64,000 nt of DNA, from the NCBI GenBank assembly GCA_029204225.1, contig CM055111.1, forward strand, positions 46,002,255-46,066,254, given 5' to 3'. Shown here piece after piece: positions 9,626-21,230 of this stretch. Numbering within the stretch: position 1 is the first letter of the stretch; each line of letters opens with the position of its first letter. This DNA comes from Diphasiastrum complanatum. Lineage: Eukaryota; Streptophyta; Lycopodiopsida; Lycopodiales; Lycopodiaceae. The notes under the pieces were generated by a model, which saw only the letters and a list, made by a program, of their open reading frames with translations, was not told the DNA's origin and made no database searches. A program made the translations under genes and the position numbers.

Positions 9626-10166
9626 ACACGACGATCCAAATGGATGGAATGTGGCACCCCTCTGGACAAGATCACTATTCAAAACTTCAATTGGCCAAGA
9701 TTTCCATCAGAACACGGTTGGGATATGGATGTAGACGCCCTAAGGGCTCTCACCCTATTTGCCAATAAATATTTCAATTGTCCTGATCCAATAGTCCACG
9801 CGGCAGCCACTTACGCCCGGGACTTAGAGCACTTAATGGGGATTGAAACCAAGTGGGACAATTTTCTCTCCCCCATATTCTTTGATTTCTAATAAGGCGC
9901 TAGCCTCCAACAAAGTCGAAGATCAGCTGCTAGTCTCTCGAGTCTATTACCAAGCTTCATTCTTTGGCGATCCCTGGACATTTAGATTCCAAGCGTGGGT
10001 CGACCAAGACTCTCTCTTCACACACCCAGGGACTTGAAGAAACTGGACCGCATTAATTTCATGGAAGACATCACAAGCTACCTGATCCACCAGAGGCAGG
10101 CCAAAAAGACTCTCTACTAAACTGGCAGAGTGTCGAGGGACTGGCACTACTTCAGGTCGTGGGTCC
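9626..10166 (+). pseudogene. Unrecognised coding segment fused in frame to copia gag-protease
   Basis: The open frame of C3 runs without a break from the copia protease into about 90 codons that no other copia copy here contains (for example CGTPLDKITIQNFNWPRF, FNCPDPIVHAAATYARDLEH), ending at a TAA at 9890-9892. An overlapping frame (to 10037) continues with VYYQASFFGDPWTFRFQAWV, and a third frame continues after that, so a longer coding sequence with frameshifts appears to be present. I do not recognise the family. It may be a host gene piece captured by the element, or part of another element. The LTR at 10167 follows directly. Confidence 0.5.
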
Positions 10167-10812
10167 TGTTGGGGGTATTCCCAACACATTGTAAATAAAT
10201 AAAATTGACCAATAAAATGTGTTGCGAGGGCATGGCATCCTACGCATATAATCCCATGGCTCAATGAGCTCGCAAGTTAAGTTGTAAATAAAATAATAGA
10301 CTTGGGCCCCTTTGTAATTAAAATAAAACTTGAGGCCCAAAGTCAATTTTAGACTTAGAGTTTACTTTTTTAAAGTTGGGTCCAATTTTGGACTCACATG
10401 AATCTTGTGATTTTCAATGTACTTTTTGTGGACCCTTGGATCAAGTTGGGTCCAAGATGAATGGATAGGATCAATGTAAATATTAGCCAATAGGATTTTG
10501 GGGCAAGGGCCTTCCTCATTTATAAAAAGACACCATTTGTACTCTATTTCCATGCTTAATGAAAAGGAAGAAACTCTACCACTTTTTTGAGAGAAGCATC
10601 CTCATTTGCTATTCACTACTTGCTAATGCTTTTGATTGTGTTTTTCATTGCTTTCTATTTTCATGTTATTTGGTTGTCTTAGTTAATGTTTCTCCATTAG
10701 CAAGCATAAGGAGCATTTGAGCTAACCTCCACTCTCACTCTCTATCTCTCTCTTTCTCCCTTCTCTTCTCAATCTCTTCTAATCTTCCCTTTCCTTTCAC
10801 CTACAATCATGG
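10167..10812 (+). repeat. LTR-like sequence with TATA box
   Basis: It begins TGTTGGGGGTATTCCCAACA, an inverted-repeat start typical of copia LTRs, and ends at about 10812 (CACCTACAATCA). A segment with TTTTAGACTTAGAG near 10350 is shared with the LTR at 43360-44002 (near 43420). A TATA box sits at 10521-10528, followed by CT-rich leader DNA near 10735-10800. No primer site follows the right end. The right boundary is approximate. Confidence 0.62.
10521..10528 (+). promoter_or_regulatory. TATA box in LTR 10167-10812
   Basis: TATAAAAA within CATTTATAAAAAGACACC, placed about 350 bp into the LTR, as expected for the U3/R border of a plant LTR promoter. Confidence 0.55.
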
Positions 10813-12078
<1,266 letters not shown>

Positions 12079-12160
12079 TATTGGAAACCAAACAATGCTC
12101 ATACAAGCACATTGAGTCAGATAATGATATAGTCCTAAAAATCTTGTCGATTTAAAAATT

Positions 12161-12325
12161 GATTTGGAGCGAATGTTGCTAGATTCACCCAAAGTGACAA
12201 AAGAATCATCTCAGGCCCATATGGCTCTAAGTGATGATGAGCTAGAGAATGAGAGTTACGTCCATGTCCAGTATGTGGAATTTGAAATAATTCCTGACAT
12301 GGACAGTCAATTTTCCAGTGTATAA
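12161..12325 (+). pseudogene. Short coding-like segment, unrecognised
   Basis: A plus-strand frame of about 54 codons ends at TAA 12323-12325, just before the LTR at 12329. It contains LLDSPKVTKESSQAHMALSD and then DELENESYVHVQYVEFEI. The acidic, uninterrupted reading suggests a terminal exon or the end of a transposon ORF. I do not recognise it and no start is visible. Confidence 0.35.
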
Positions 12326-12328
12326 GAT

Positions 12329-12702
12329 TGTTAGTTATGCCACGTCATTCTAAGCTTGGATGGTAATGTGATTAATGATCTTATGAGGGCCCATGTATTC
12401 CAATTGGACTTATGGAGCTTTTGCATGGTGTTTGACAACTTTATGCAAGAATAGGAGGTCAATTGCTTTTGATAGGAATGGAGGGATCCTAGAGGAAATA
12501 TTCTCTAGTTCTTGGAGAGTGTATATCTTAGTGGAACTCGCCCATCTCCTCATTGTCTATTCTGATTTCAGAAGCCACGATCTCCTCCTCTCTTGTATTC
12601 ATTCACCTTGGCTTGGGGGTAAAGTGGTTAGGGTATTGACTAGCCATTTCCTATTGGTTGGGTAGTTTTGCTCCACATGTGTCCTTTTGGTTGCATGTAA
12701 CA
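12329..12702 (+). repeat. Short LTR-like copy, sister of 14220-14642
   Basis: It starts TGTTAGTTATGCCACGTCAT and ends near GCATGTAACA. The start and several internal words are shared with 14220-14642. A CACATGTG palindrome lies near its end. There is no primer site to its right and no polypurine tract to its left, so it may be a solo or recombined LTR. Both ends are approximate. Confidence 0.55.
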
Positions 12703-13347
12703 GGATTTGAGAAGATCTTCACTTCGCGATCATTATAATGATCCACTTGCTAGATCCATGTGCAAAACCAGATATGTTAGCCGCATAACAACAATACTAG
12801 GCATCTATAAGTTAGAATGAGAATCACTCACCAACTTATTAGACATGTCCACCTTTGAGAAATTCACACTTATTTCTACTTTTTGGTATAAAAACCCTAA
12901 AATGTTAGCCCTAATCCAAACTCTATATAATACCACATCATTTGATTCCAAAAGAAAAAATTTCAGCATTATATAATCTAATTCTAAAACAAAAATTTGC
13001 AAAATTCCATCAATTTTTAAAATCCAAACTCTAAATAATACCACATCATTTGATTCCAAAAGAAAAAATTTCAGCATTATATAGTCTAATTCTAAAACAA
13101 AAATTTGCAAAATTCCATCAATTTTTAAACATGGTCTTACAACATTGCATCAATTTGCATTACATAATGTGATTTCAAAACAAAGTTTCCAAAACAAAAG
13201 TAGCATTTGATTTCAGAACAATAGTACATATGATTCCAAAACATACTCCGCACTAGATATCGGCACTAGATAGCATCACATAGCATTCACATAATGTTCA
13301 TAGCATGATCCGCTTGAGCATTACATATCATTTGCCTCAGATTTGCA
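12703..13347. other. A-rich DNA with a 108-bp tandem duplication
   Basis: AATCCAAACTCTA... starts at 12913 and is repeated almost exactly from 13021, giving two units of 108 bp (12913-13020 and 13021-13128) that differ at a few positions. The minus-strand frame over the repeat only reflects the duplication. No gene is supported. Confidence 0.8.
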
Positions 13348-14093
13348 CTAACTCATGCTACCATACCCTGACTCCACATCATTTTCACCAATTCCATTAC
13401 AGTTCGGAATAGGTTCAAAGGATGTCAGCCAACTAGCCTGGTTTACGCACCCAGAATTTTTAAAATACCAAAAATATGCATCTTTTGGGAAGAAAATTGC
13501 CATCACATCATCCAAAGTGACAAGACTCGATGCTTTCATGGCCTCCCAAACTGCAGTAGCCCTGACCATATCCATGCCTTTTCCTTGAAATTGTGTCACC
13601 CATGTAGCTGTCCGATAATACTTACCCATCCTTAGCATGGCCAACAAAACCTACAAAATGGTTGAACTGACCTTACTTTTTATATGATAAATTGAAAATA
13701 TAAATGCTTGCTCAAACAAATTAACAAGAGATAAGGACACACAACTTTTTATCTCAAAAGCACCATACTTAATGTATTCTTCATGACCTTTATCTAGACC
13801 GTACATAGCACACTAAAATTTATCCTTTCCAAGATCCTTCAACAATATTTAATCCTTCCATGCCAAGTGTGAATTCCCTTTTGCCTCAGGTACCTACACA
13901 AAACCAAGTTGCTACGCGGATATTCCTTTGTCCAATTTAGATATTGCTTGAGAAAGTGATTCACCTTTAATACAAAGGATGCAAAGCATTTACCAATAAT
14001 CTGAAAGTGTAGATGCATTAGCATGCCTCCTCTCTCAAGCACACATAGACCAACAATGCGTCCATTTCTCAAAAAAATATTAATAATAGGCAT
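13348..14093 (-). pseudogene. Unrecognised protein-coding remnant
   Basis: Minus-strand coding sequence of about 250 codons in pieces. 14093-13839 reads KCFASFVLKVNHFLKQYL and NLVLCRYLRQKGIHTWHGRI. After a frameshift near 13840 it continues through two stops, and 13647-13348 reads MGKYYRTATWVTQFQGKGMD and WEAMKASSLVTLDDVMAIFF. Residue composition is that of a folded protein rather than chance. It lies between two sister LTRs (12329 and 14220) but shows no gag, protease, integrase or RT motif. I cannot name a family; a captured host gene or an unfamiliar transposon protein are both possible. Confidence 0.45.
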
Positions 14094-14219
14094 GTTTGCA
14101 TCAACATCCTGGCCAACAATGCCAACCGTTACACCTTAACTCATGCACTTTTTGGGTTTCTCATATTGTTATGTCCATGACCAGTACATAGGATGCAGTA
14201 TACTCCTAGTGAAACAAGT

Positions 14220-14642
14220 TGTTAGTTATGCCACGTCATACTGGACGTGACTCAAAAGTAACTAATATCCTTGTGAGGCCCAGAACACACTAAATGGAGT
14301 TTGGACAAGGTATGAGAGAGTGTATGCATGTGTAGAGTCATCAATAGCAATTCTATGAATAGTTGGTCCATGCATAGGACTCTATTCTAGGTGAATCTAT
14401 GTATAGGGAACTTAGGGCTATGCATGGCTAAGTGCCCATGATGCTTTTGGCTCTATATAATGGGTACAAACTTGTCCTACTCCTCATCATGGTTCTTGAT
14501 TCATTGCCAGGCTCTCACTCTACATTCATGCTTCTTGTTCTTTGGCTTGGGTGTGAGGCTTCTAGAGATTGATTGGATGCTTCTACTTGGTTGGGTGGTT
14601 TCTCCATAGTGTGTTATTCTTTGGGTTTTGGATTTGTAAGCA
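14220..14642 (+). repeat. LTR with TATA box, 5' LTR of an element with unusual contents
   Basis: It starts TGTTAGTTATGCCACGTCAT and ends near TTTGTAAGCA (14642). A TATA box (TATATAAT, 14454-14461) is well placed. A tRNA-Met-type primer site follows 24 bases downstream. The matching 3' LTR was not found in the window. Confidence 0.6.
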
Positions 14643-14666
14643 GGATCTAATGGGCTTCCCTTATAG

Positions 14667-14678
14667 TGGTATCGGAGC
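14667..14678 (+). other. Primer binding site (one mismatch to tRNA-Met type)
   Basis: TGGTATCGGAGC differs by one base from TGGTATCAGAGC. It lies a short way after the LTR at 14220-14642, supporting that LTR as a 5' LTR. Confidence 0.65.
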
Positions 14679-15480
14679 AAGGCTTACAAGTTTGGAGAGG
14701 TGGTGCTTTTCATTGGAGCTTGGTGGTATTCAACTAGTATTCTCATCCAAGGAGAGGAGCAATGTTGCAAGTTGGTGGATCTTCCCAAATTCAATTTGCA
14801 TGTTCCATATCTCTCTCAAATTCATTGTGGTTTATGGAGAATTGTGCTAGGAAATCAATTTTGGTGTCTTTTTTGGAGTTTTAGCAAGTGTAGCTCAAAA
14901 CTAATAATGGATCTGAAATTTCCAGCAAGTTAATTCACTTTGAAGTGGTTAAAAATTCAGTTTGCATGTTGGATCTTCCCATGTATTTGGATTCTAGGCT
15001 CTTTTGTGGCCAAATTTGGCTTGTTTTCCATGATTTTGGAGCAAAATGGAGGGTAGAATTCAAAATCCAGCAAGTTCAGATCAATTGATTGGTGATAACT
15101 CTGTATATGGGATTGCATGTGGATTTGAAAAACGTTCTTGCCATTAAATTTTAATTGGGCATGGTGAAAAAAGCTAAAAAGGACTAAAATTCATTATTTT
15201 TGCTTGTTTTTTCATAAAATTGGATGATAGGAGGTTGTTGAACATCAATTGAAGCTGGGAAATGATGAATTATAGTCTTTTGAAGCTGTCCTAGAAGATA
15301 GAGCCAAGAATTCCAGCAATTGGGTTTGTAGGAAGTCAAAAATTGTCACGGGATAAAAAACAGTCAGATTGAGTTGGTTTATTTCCTTGAATATATTTGT
15401 GGATTTCTTTTCAAGTGTCAATGTACACAAAACCTTAATGATGTTTGTATGCAAAAATTTATCAAATAGTTTATTATCTG
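14679..15480 (+). other. Leader-like non-coding DNA
   Basis: About 800 bp after the primer site, of the same style as the copia leader at 7845-8587 (repeated TTTCCAGCAAGTT- and TCTTCCCA-type words). Short frames carry no motif. No gag start is found where one would be expected. Confidence 0.5.
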
Positions 15481-15540
15481 AATTTATGGATGAAGGCTGG
15501 GACAAAAGATCAGATGGAGAAATAGAATGTAGAATTAAAA

Positions 15541-16003
15541 TGTCTTCCATGTGCTTCCGTTATCAAATTGAAAAACAAATGTTGAGCTTATGCTTCCATT
15601 ATCAAAGATGGAAAAAAAATAAAGGTAAATGGATGCCACTCGATCAAGACTTGAAAGCCAGTGGACATTCAAAACGAAAAAATATTGAAATTTTATACAA
15701 TGATGTCGTTTTGACATGTGTTGAGGTGGAAGAAGATTGGAGTCTAAACTACAACCGGCGGGAACTATTGCTCCAACAAGATGATGTACTTTCAGACTTC
15801 AAATTCATTTTCAATGGTAAACTCGTAAGTAACTGTAAACACTCGATCTTTTATGAATAGTTTCAATCAAAACTTTCTAATACAAACTCTGTACTAATTC
15901 TAACTAATTTTGTATTAGTTTTATGCAGGTACGTAAAAGACATGAGCTCAAGATCAAATGCAGAGATATTGGCGAAGCTATCCAACTTATGGAAAAACAT
16001 TGA
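15541..16003 (+). pseudogene. Two-exon gene piece of unknown function
   Basis: An open frame (MSSMCFRYQIEK...) runs to a splice donor CTC|GTAAGT at 15825. A 104-base intron ends TTTTATGCAG at 15928. Joining keeps the frame and gives a short second exon (VRKRHELKIKC, then IGEAIQLMEKH) with TGA at 16001-16003. Exon 1 includes CVEVEEDWSLNYNRRELLLQ. AATAAA occurs about 110 bp downstream. The true 5' end is unclear; ATG 15541 is only the first plausible one in frame. It converges on the minus-strand gene ending at 16204. I do not recognise the protein. Confidence 0.5.
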
Positions 16004-16203
16004 GATTCACTATCAACAAATACATGCCAATCATCATGTCTTTTTATCATTATAGAAAAATTGCATTCCAGTATTAGACTACGGACACAACCTGATTGTA
16101 AGAATCTATCGTGATATCAATAAAAGAAACTCATAAACGGGTTGTTTACATGTAAAATGATTGTATCTTTTGTTTTTAAGTCTCTCTATTTACAAATAGA
16201 TCT

Positions 16204-18056
16204 CTATTCAATCATTTTTTCTATATTTTCTATATCAGTATTAGAAACTGATAAGGCAACAGCTCCTTCTATAATCTTGCCCTCCCCTGTTTCGGGAAGG
16301 GCCTCAATGCCTTTTAAGACAAGAAGAATATTTGCTATAAAATTGTCTTCCTATGTATTAGGATGGACTTTTATTTCTTTTTTATCATATAAAATAAGAT
16401 CTGCATCTTGAGCAACCTGAAAGGCTGTTAAGGCAGGAGCAGCTTCCTTTTGAGGGTCCTCGATTGCAGGTGCAATGCTTACACCATATTGGGCAAAGGT
16501 TCTGATCAACTCTTGCCGAAATCTATATACATCATCAGGAGTATACGGCTCAAGAGTGAACTGTCATCACAAACAATGATAGTAAAAAAATATGAATCGG
16601 AATGAAATGAACTGTAAATGACAGAATATTACCTTTTCAATATCTACATCCACTTGTAGATTATACCATTCAAAAAATAGCTTCGTATTGTACAAAACGA
16701 ACCATGCACAACTAAATTTCAGACTCATCTAACTTGAGAACAACTATCAACTTGTTATTGACATTCTCATTTCTGATACGGTAAAAATTTATGATGAATG
16801 TGAATAACTGATTAATGTCAATAAATAAATTGTTGGAATTGCTATAAGCTAGACTTTCTCCTTTCGAGCAATACACTTCATTGATATGAGATGGATTACC
16901 AACTATTGTCTGCATACCATGGCTTGACATGTCTCTTTTTTTTTAAAAGATGAAATGGTCGTGGAATTGGAAACTTTTTAATATTTACCTATGCAAATGC
17001 CTCCTTTATCATCTTAAACATTGTTGCATATGCTTCCCTACTGATGCTAGAAAAGTCACATGCCCCCTGAAGCAATGTAGTGTCTAATAATTTTCCAACT
17101 TCATCCATAATGCTATCAGTAACTGAAGCCTTAATCTTTTTCATTTTGTTATTATTTAACATTGATTTCATAGATTTAGAAGTCAAGATAGAGCCTAGTG
17201 AGTTTCCAATTGAAATCTCATCGGCCAAATGATTTTCAACAACCAATGCTGATCTGCATTGCAAACATAATGTTCATGAAAATGTCAGTAGAAATTAGGA
17301 CACTCATAGTATTCACAGCAGTATATAATAAGCAAATCAATAGAAAGTTGAAATGAATAAATAACAAAATTAGTGATTATGAATGAATCAAAAAGTTCAA
17401 GCAATATTCAATACCAAATAAGCTATAACTTACTTGAATGCATGGATTCGTCTTTTTCTATGACCTCCTCTGGATGATAGATCACATATATCCTTGTTTA
17501 CCAATCTTTTTCTCTTATTGCTTCGGACCTTTCTGTTGAGCACATCTATATCTTTAACAAGAGACAAATATGAGATACGCATGGATTGAAACGCAATTTT
17601 TATCTCATCACTACTAGTTGTATAATGATGCAAAGAAGATTTCAACCTTTGGATCCCCTTGAGCATCTCATTTTCATCCAAACAAGTTTTAATCTTTGTA
17701 GATTTTTCTTCGCACTCTTTTGATATTTTCCTTGATTCCTCTTCCAAATAATGTATTCTTTGCATTGAAAGTGCATTCCCATAGAGCATCAAATTCTCAC
17801 AATAACCCAAAAGGCCATTTTTACCATGACATATATAGATTATTAATTGACTCACCAAATGAAAATTTGGATGTTGCAATGAACATGGATCAATAGGATA
17901 CAATGTTTCTGATGACCATAAATCTACATGTTTTAGCTTTTCCTCCCTGTATCGGACCATATCAGAAGTTGACAATTTGGGTTGCTTTGAATTTCTCGTC
18001 TTGAGCGGAGCATATTCTGGTGACAAATCCACATGAAGATGATAAAGCTTTGTCAT
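16204..18056 (-). pseudogene. Four-exon gene piece, about 506 codons, unknown function
   Basis: Minus-strand exons at 18056-17434, 17253-16989, 16909-16633 and 16560-16204 are separated by GT-AG introns of 180, 79 and 72 bp, and every junction keeps phase. Exon 1 starts at ATG 18056 and holds a Glu/Lys-rich coiled-coil-like stretch (YLEEESRKISKECEEKSTK) and a basic tail (RKVRSNKRKR). Exon 2 has SREAYATMFKMIKEAFA, exon 3 NNLFIDINQLFTFIINFY and KLIVVLKLDES, exon 4 TFAQYGVSIAPAIEDPQKEA. Damage is slight: TAG at the end of exon 2 (16991-16989), one extra base in exon 3, TAG at 16353-16351. It may have further exons upstream. No family recognised; it is not a gag-pol protein. Confidence 0.55.
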
Positions 18057-18350
18057 CAGTACAATAGTATAGTAACTGTTTTTGACCGGTAGATAGAGAT
18101 GGCGTAGGTTTTTTTCAGAAATGTCACTCCTAATTCAAATTTTTGAGTGTTTCCAACTATTTGGAGGGAATATTTCAGCATTTTGAAAAATTATATTTTA
18201 ACTGTGGTTAAACACCAATGAAGTTTGATGTGACTAAACTAAGGTGCATTTATTTACATGAAAAGTAGTGCAGACAAATGCATAAAGAAGTTAGAAAATG
18301 ATATTAGAATTATTTTATAGTTATTTTTCTCTCTCCTAGTTCTCTCCTGA
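18057..18350. other. AT-rich spacer
   Basis: Between the four-exon piece and the truncated LTR of C7. No frame, LTR boundary or repeat is recognised. It could hold the 5' flank of the minus-strand gene. Confidence 0.4.
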
Positions 18351-18786
18351 ATTCGTGTCTCGCTTACTAGCGGACTTGTGAATCTACAGATCCTATGCAA
18401 AATTGTCTCGCATGCAGGCGGACTCGTATTCTGAATATTTTGTCTTCTGACGTCTTGCTTTTATTACTTAGCTTATGCATCAATCATAAAGTATATAGTT
18501 CGTGAACAATTTTGTGTCGCGTCTTGTAACTTATAGATTAGAAAGATTAAACATCTACAACTAATTCGCGAATTACAAGAGTGGCAAATTAGCCACGATC
18601 TAGAACACTTCTGATGATGTCATGATATCAGATCAAATATCTACACCCCATGGTACTTGGCTGATCTTGTTGGTTGTTCATGGGAAATGACTGATTTCGT
18701 GTCATGTCGTGTCGTGTCATCTTTTGTCAAACGTTCTTAATTGAAAGCTAGCAAAGCTTTGGCATTAGAAACAAAATGTTTTTTCA
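18351..18786 (-). repeat. 3' LTR of C7, truncated
   Basis: It shares GTGTCTCGCTTACTAGCGGAC, AAAATTGTCTCGC and GAAAGCTAGCAAAGCTTTGG with 20650-21100 and ends TTTTTTCA at 18786, but its far half is missing. The same sequence recurs as a fragment at 39001-39125. Confidence 0.75.
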
Positions 18787-19310
18787 GTGCTTCCATCAAC
18801 AACATTGCATGCTTCATCTCAGAACGTTACACGCATCCCTGCATCAGCTATTCTTGCCACTAATAGCAAGTCCTGCTGCAGTGTAGGCACAAACAGAACG
18901 TCTTTGAGTTGTTTGTCTCTATCGTTTGTGTTGAGCCATAATGAACCAATACCATTCACTTGATGTAACAAAGTATGAGGTAGCTCCTGAATCAAGGATT
19001 ACCCCTTGTGTGTCAAGCATTGATACTGCACACATGTCTGCACAGATATAGGCCGTCGAATTTCTATGATTCAATCTTTCTTCACCCATCTTTGAGCCTT
19101 TTGATTCTTCGACATAGGACGAACTATTATTGTTCTCATGCCTGCCTTGAGGTTGTTTGTTTCTTGGGTTCTGGTGGCAGTCCATGGCTGCATGACCATT
19201 CTTATGATAGTGGATACACTCAATTTTTGGATTTAGCCAACACAAATCGATAGTATGTCCTTCGCATTTGCATCTCATGCATGTCTTCTTGTCTTCACTC
19301 TGCTATTTTG
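18787..19310 (-). pseudogene. Copia zinc knuckles and protease start (C7)
   Basis: The minus-strand frame 19278-18919 contains a partial knuckle CKCEGHTIDLCW and a second CIHYHKNGHAAMDC, then an acidic linker and the protease triad in GVILDSGATSYF (18976-18993). Past the frame's stop, DNA resembling the copia protease strand VLFVPTLQQDLL can be read before the 3' LTR. Integrase should follow but does not, so an internal deletion removed most of pol. Confidence 0.75.
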
Positions 19311-20024
19311 GCTTTCCTTTGTTTCTCCATTTGTCTTTGCTAGGTCCTTCTGCTTGTTGATCTCGATCCTGCTTTCAATCTGACTCCCTCTTAGACTTGA
19401 ATTGCTTCTTTCTCTTCTCCTTGTTGCTGTAGAGAGCTTGGTCATCTCAAGCTTCAACTTTTTCTCGAATCTCGACCACTGCCTTTCGAGTGTCATAATA
19501 GGATCCTTTGCTAGCAGTGTTTTGGTTGTCTGGAAGGATCTTGGTAAAGCTCTTAACAGATAGGTAAGCTGCTTCTCTGCTGATACTGCATTTTCTGTTC
19601 CAGAATTGTGTAATGAAAGGAACGGATCCTTCATCTTCTTGATAAAGGAAGTGAGGTCTTTGCCATACCATTGTAGATTTGTCAACTGATCTTCAAGTAG
19701 CATGATCTGACTGCGTGATTTCATCTGAAATCTTGTGAGTAAAGTATCCCACAACTCTTTTGCTTTAGAGAGTGTAGCCAGGTCAAGAGTCAGGCTATCC
19801 TCGATGGATGATGATAACACGGCTACTGCCTTGTCATTCTTCCCTCTCCATTCACGTAGCTCCTTGTGTGTAGTTGTAGGCATCTCCTCGGTGCCATCTA
19901 CCCAGGAAATTAATCCTTCTCTCTTTAGTATAAGAGAGGCCTTAACCTTCCATGCTAGAAAGTTAGATCCTGATAAGTCGAGGATTGTACAGATCTTTGA
20001 TTGTATATTGCTTATTGAAGCCAT
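19311..20024 (-). pseudogene. Copia gag (C7)
   Basis: Starts at ATG 20024 (MASISNIQSK). It shows the copia gag pattern: LSGSNFLAWKVKASLILK, then LREWRGKNDKAVAVLSSSIE, LWDTLLTRFQMKSRSQIMLL and AEKQLTYLLRALPRSF, followed by a basic region. It ends at a stop just before the zinc-knuckle frame, so gag and knuckle are separated by a mutation. The capsid-type domain is otherwise readable over about 240 residues. Confidence 0.82.
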
Positions 20025-20120
20025 TGTTGTAAATTGTATTCTCACTTGTTAATGGTTCTTTGTCTTGAATGCTTAGCCTCCTGGATCTAATAGCTTTGTG
20101 ACTATGTCAGACTATGAAAG

Positions 20121-20132
20121 GCTCTAATACCA
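20121..20132 (-). other. Primer binding site of C7
   Basis: On the minus strand TGGTATTAGAGC lies one base after the 5' LTR end, one mismatch from the tRNA-Met type. Confidence 0.8.
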
Positions 20133-20133
20133 C

Positions 20134-21100
20134 TGATGGAAAAACTAAAAAATAATTGTGCAAATCTATTAGGCTCTATAATGAAACAAAATGAAATCAA
20201 ACGAAACTAGACAAAATGAAGTGAAGCGAAGCGAAACTTGAACGAGCCTGATATTGATGTTGTTGAAGCGAAGTAATCACGAAGTGAAATGAAACGCCAA
20301 GTGAAAACAGTCGCGAACAAAATCAATTTGAATGGAGTTCGGATATGATTGTTGGTCACAACCTGCTATATCATTCTACAATCCTCCATAATGTAGACAG
20401 ACACTGCTGATCTACGTTATAGATTAATATAGCACTCAACAAAATTGAACTAGTGTGCGAAATTGATAAACAAGTAAATGAGAGACACGAACAATAGCAG
20501 ACAACAATTTATTTGAGATCAGACAAAATTCAGAATAATATGTGCATAATAGCTACAATATCATCTATTGATCCTCTTGATTTCGAGCACTGTGTGACAA
20601 ACCCACACAACACATTGGCGTGAGAGAAATAATGTTCTCCCACGAATAGTGTCTCGCTTACTAGTGGACTTATTTGATCTATTGATCGTCTTACAAAATT
20701 GTCTCGCTCATAGGCAGGACTTGTATTCTGTATTTTTTGTTTATCTATATGGGTTTGAAGCATCCAACAAATGTATATATTTTGCAAACTTTTTTGTGTC
20801 ACTTTGAGTAACATTTTTAATCAAACAAATTAAACATATATAACAATCATAGATTACAAGAGTGGTGGATTAGCCACGTTATAAAGCTCTTATGCTGATG
20901 TCACTATATCAGATCAAGGATTTGTACTTCATGGTACGTGATTGATCTTCTTGGTCCTTTGGAGCACGAAGGATTTCGTGTCGCGAACATTTTCGTTTCG
21001 TGTCTTGTCGTGATGTTTGCAAACATTTTTGCTTCGTGTCTTTTCATCAAATTGAGAGTTGAAAGCTAGCAAAGCTTTGGTAATACGTTTTGTTTTTTCA
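20134..21100 (-). repeat. 5' LTR of C7
   Basis: 967 bp; TG...CA ends (plus-strand TGATGG at 20134 and TTTTTTCA at 21100). It contains many GAAGCGAAAC-like words near 20220-20300. It is followed on the right by viral sequence without a gap. Confidence 0.82.
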
Positions 21101-21230
21101 ATGCTCTAGATTCAGAAGTGGCAGCAATCATTTTTAAAGGATAATATTCGAAAGATGGAGATTTTGGAATAGAAAAAAACGCAAAAATCGGATCGATGGT
21201 CATGGGCTAGGGAACAGAAGTCAGGGCTAG

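Larger units (their letters stand above)
18351..21100 (-). mobile_element. Non-autonomous copia with gag and protease only (C7)
   Basis: A minus-strand copia of a family different from the others. It has a full 5' LTR at 20134-21100, primer site, gag, the start of protease and a truncated 3' LTR at 18351-18786. Integrase, RT and RNase H are absent: protease sequence runs almost to the 3' LTR. The 5' LTR abuts pararetrovirus sequence at 21101, so the element went into the viral insert. The left end is truncated, so no target duplication can be read. Confidence 0.82.

Noticed and set aside
12805-13110. A 101-codon minus-strand frame with an internal protein repeat.
   Set aside because: The protein repeat only mirrors the 108-bp tandem duplication of A-rich DNA; no domain or codon signal supports a gene.
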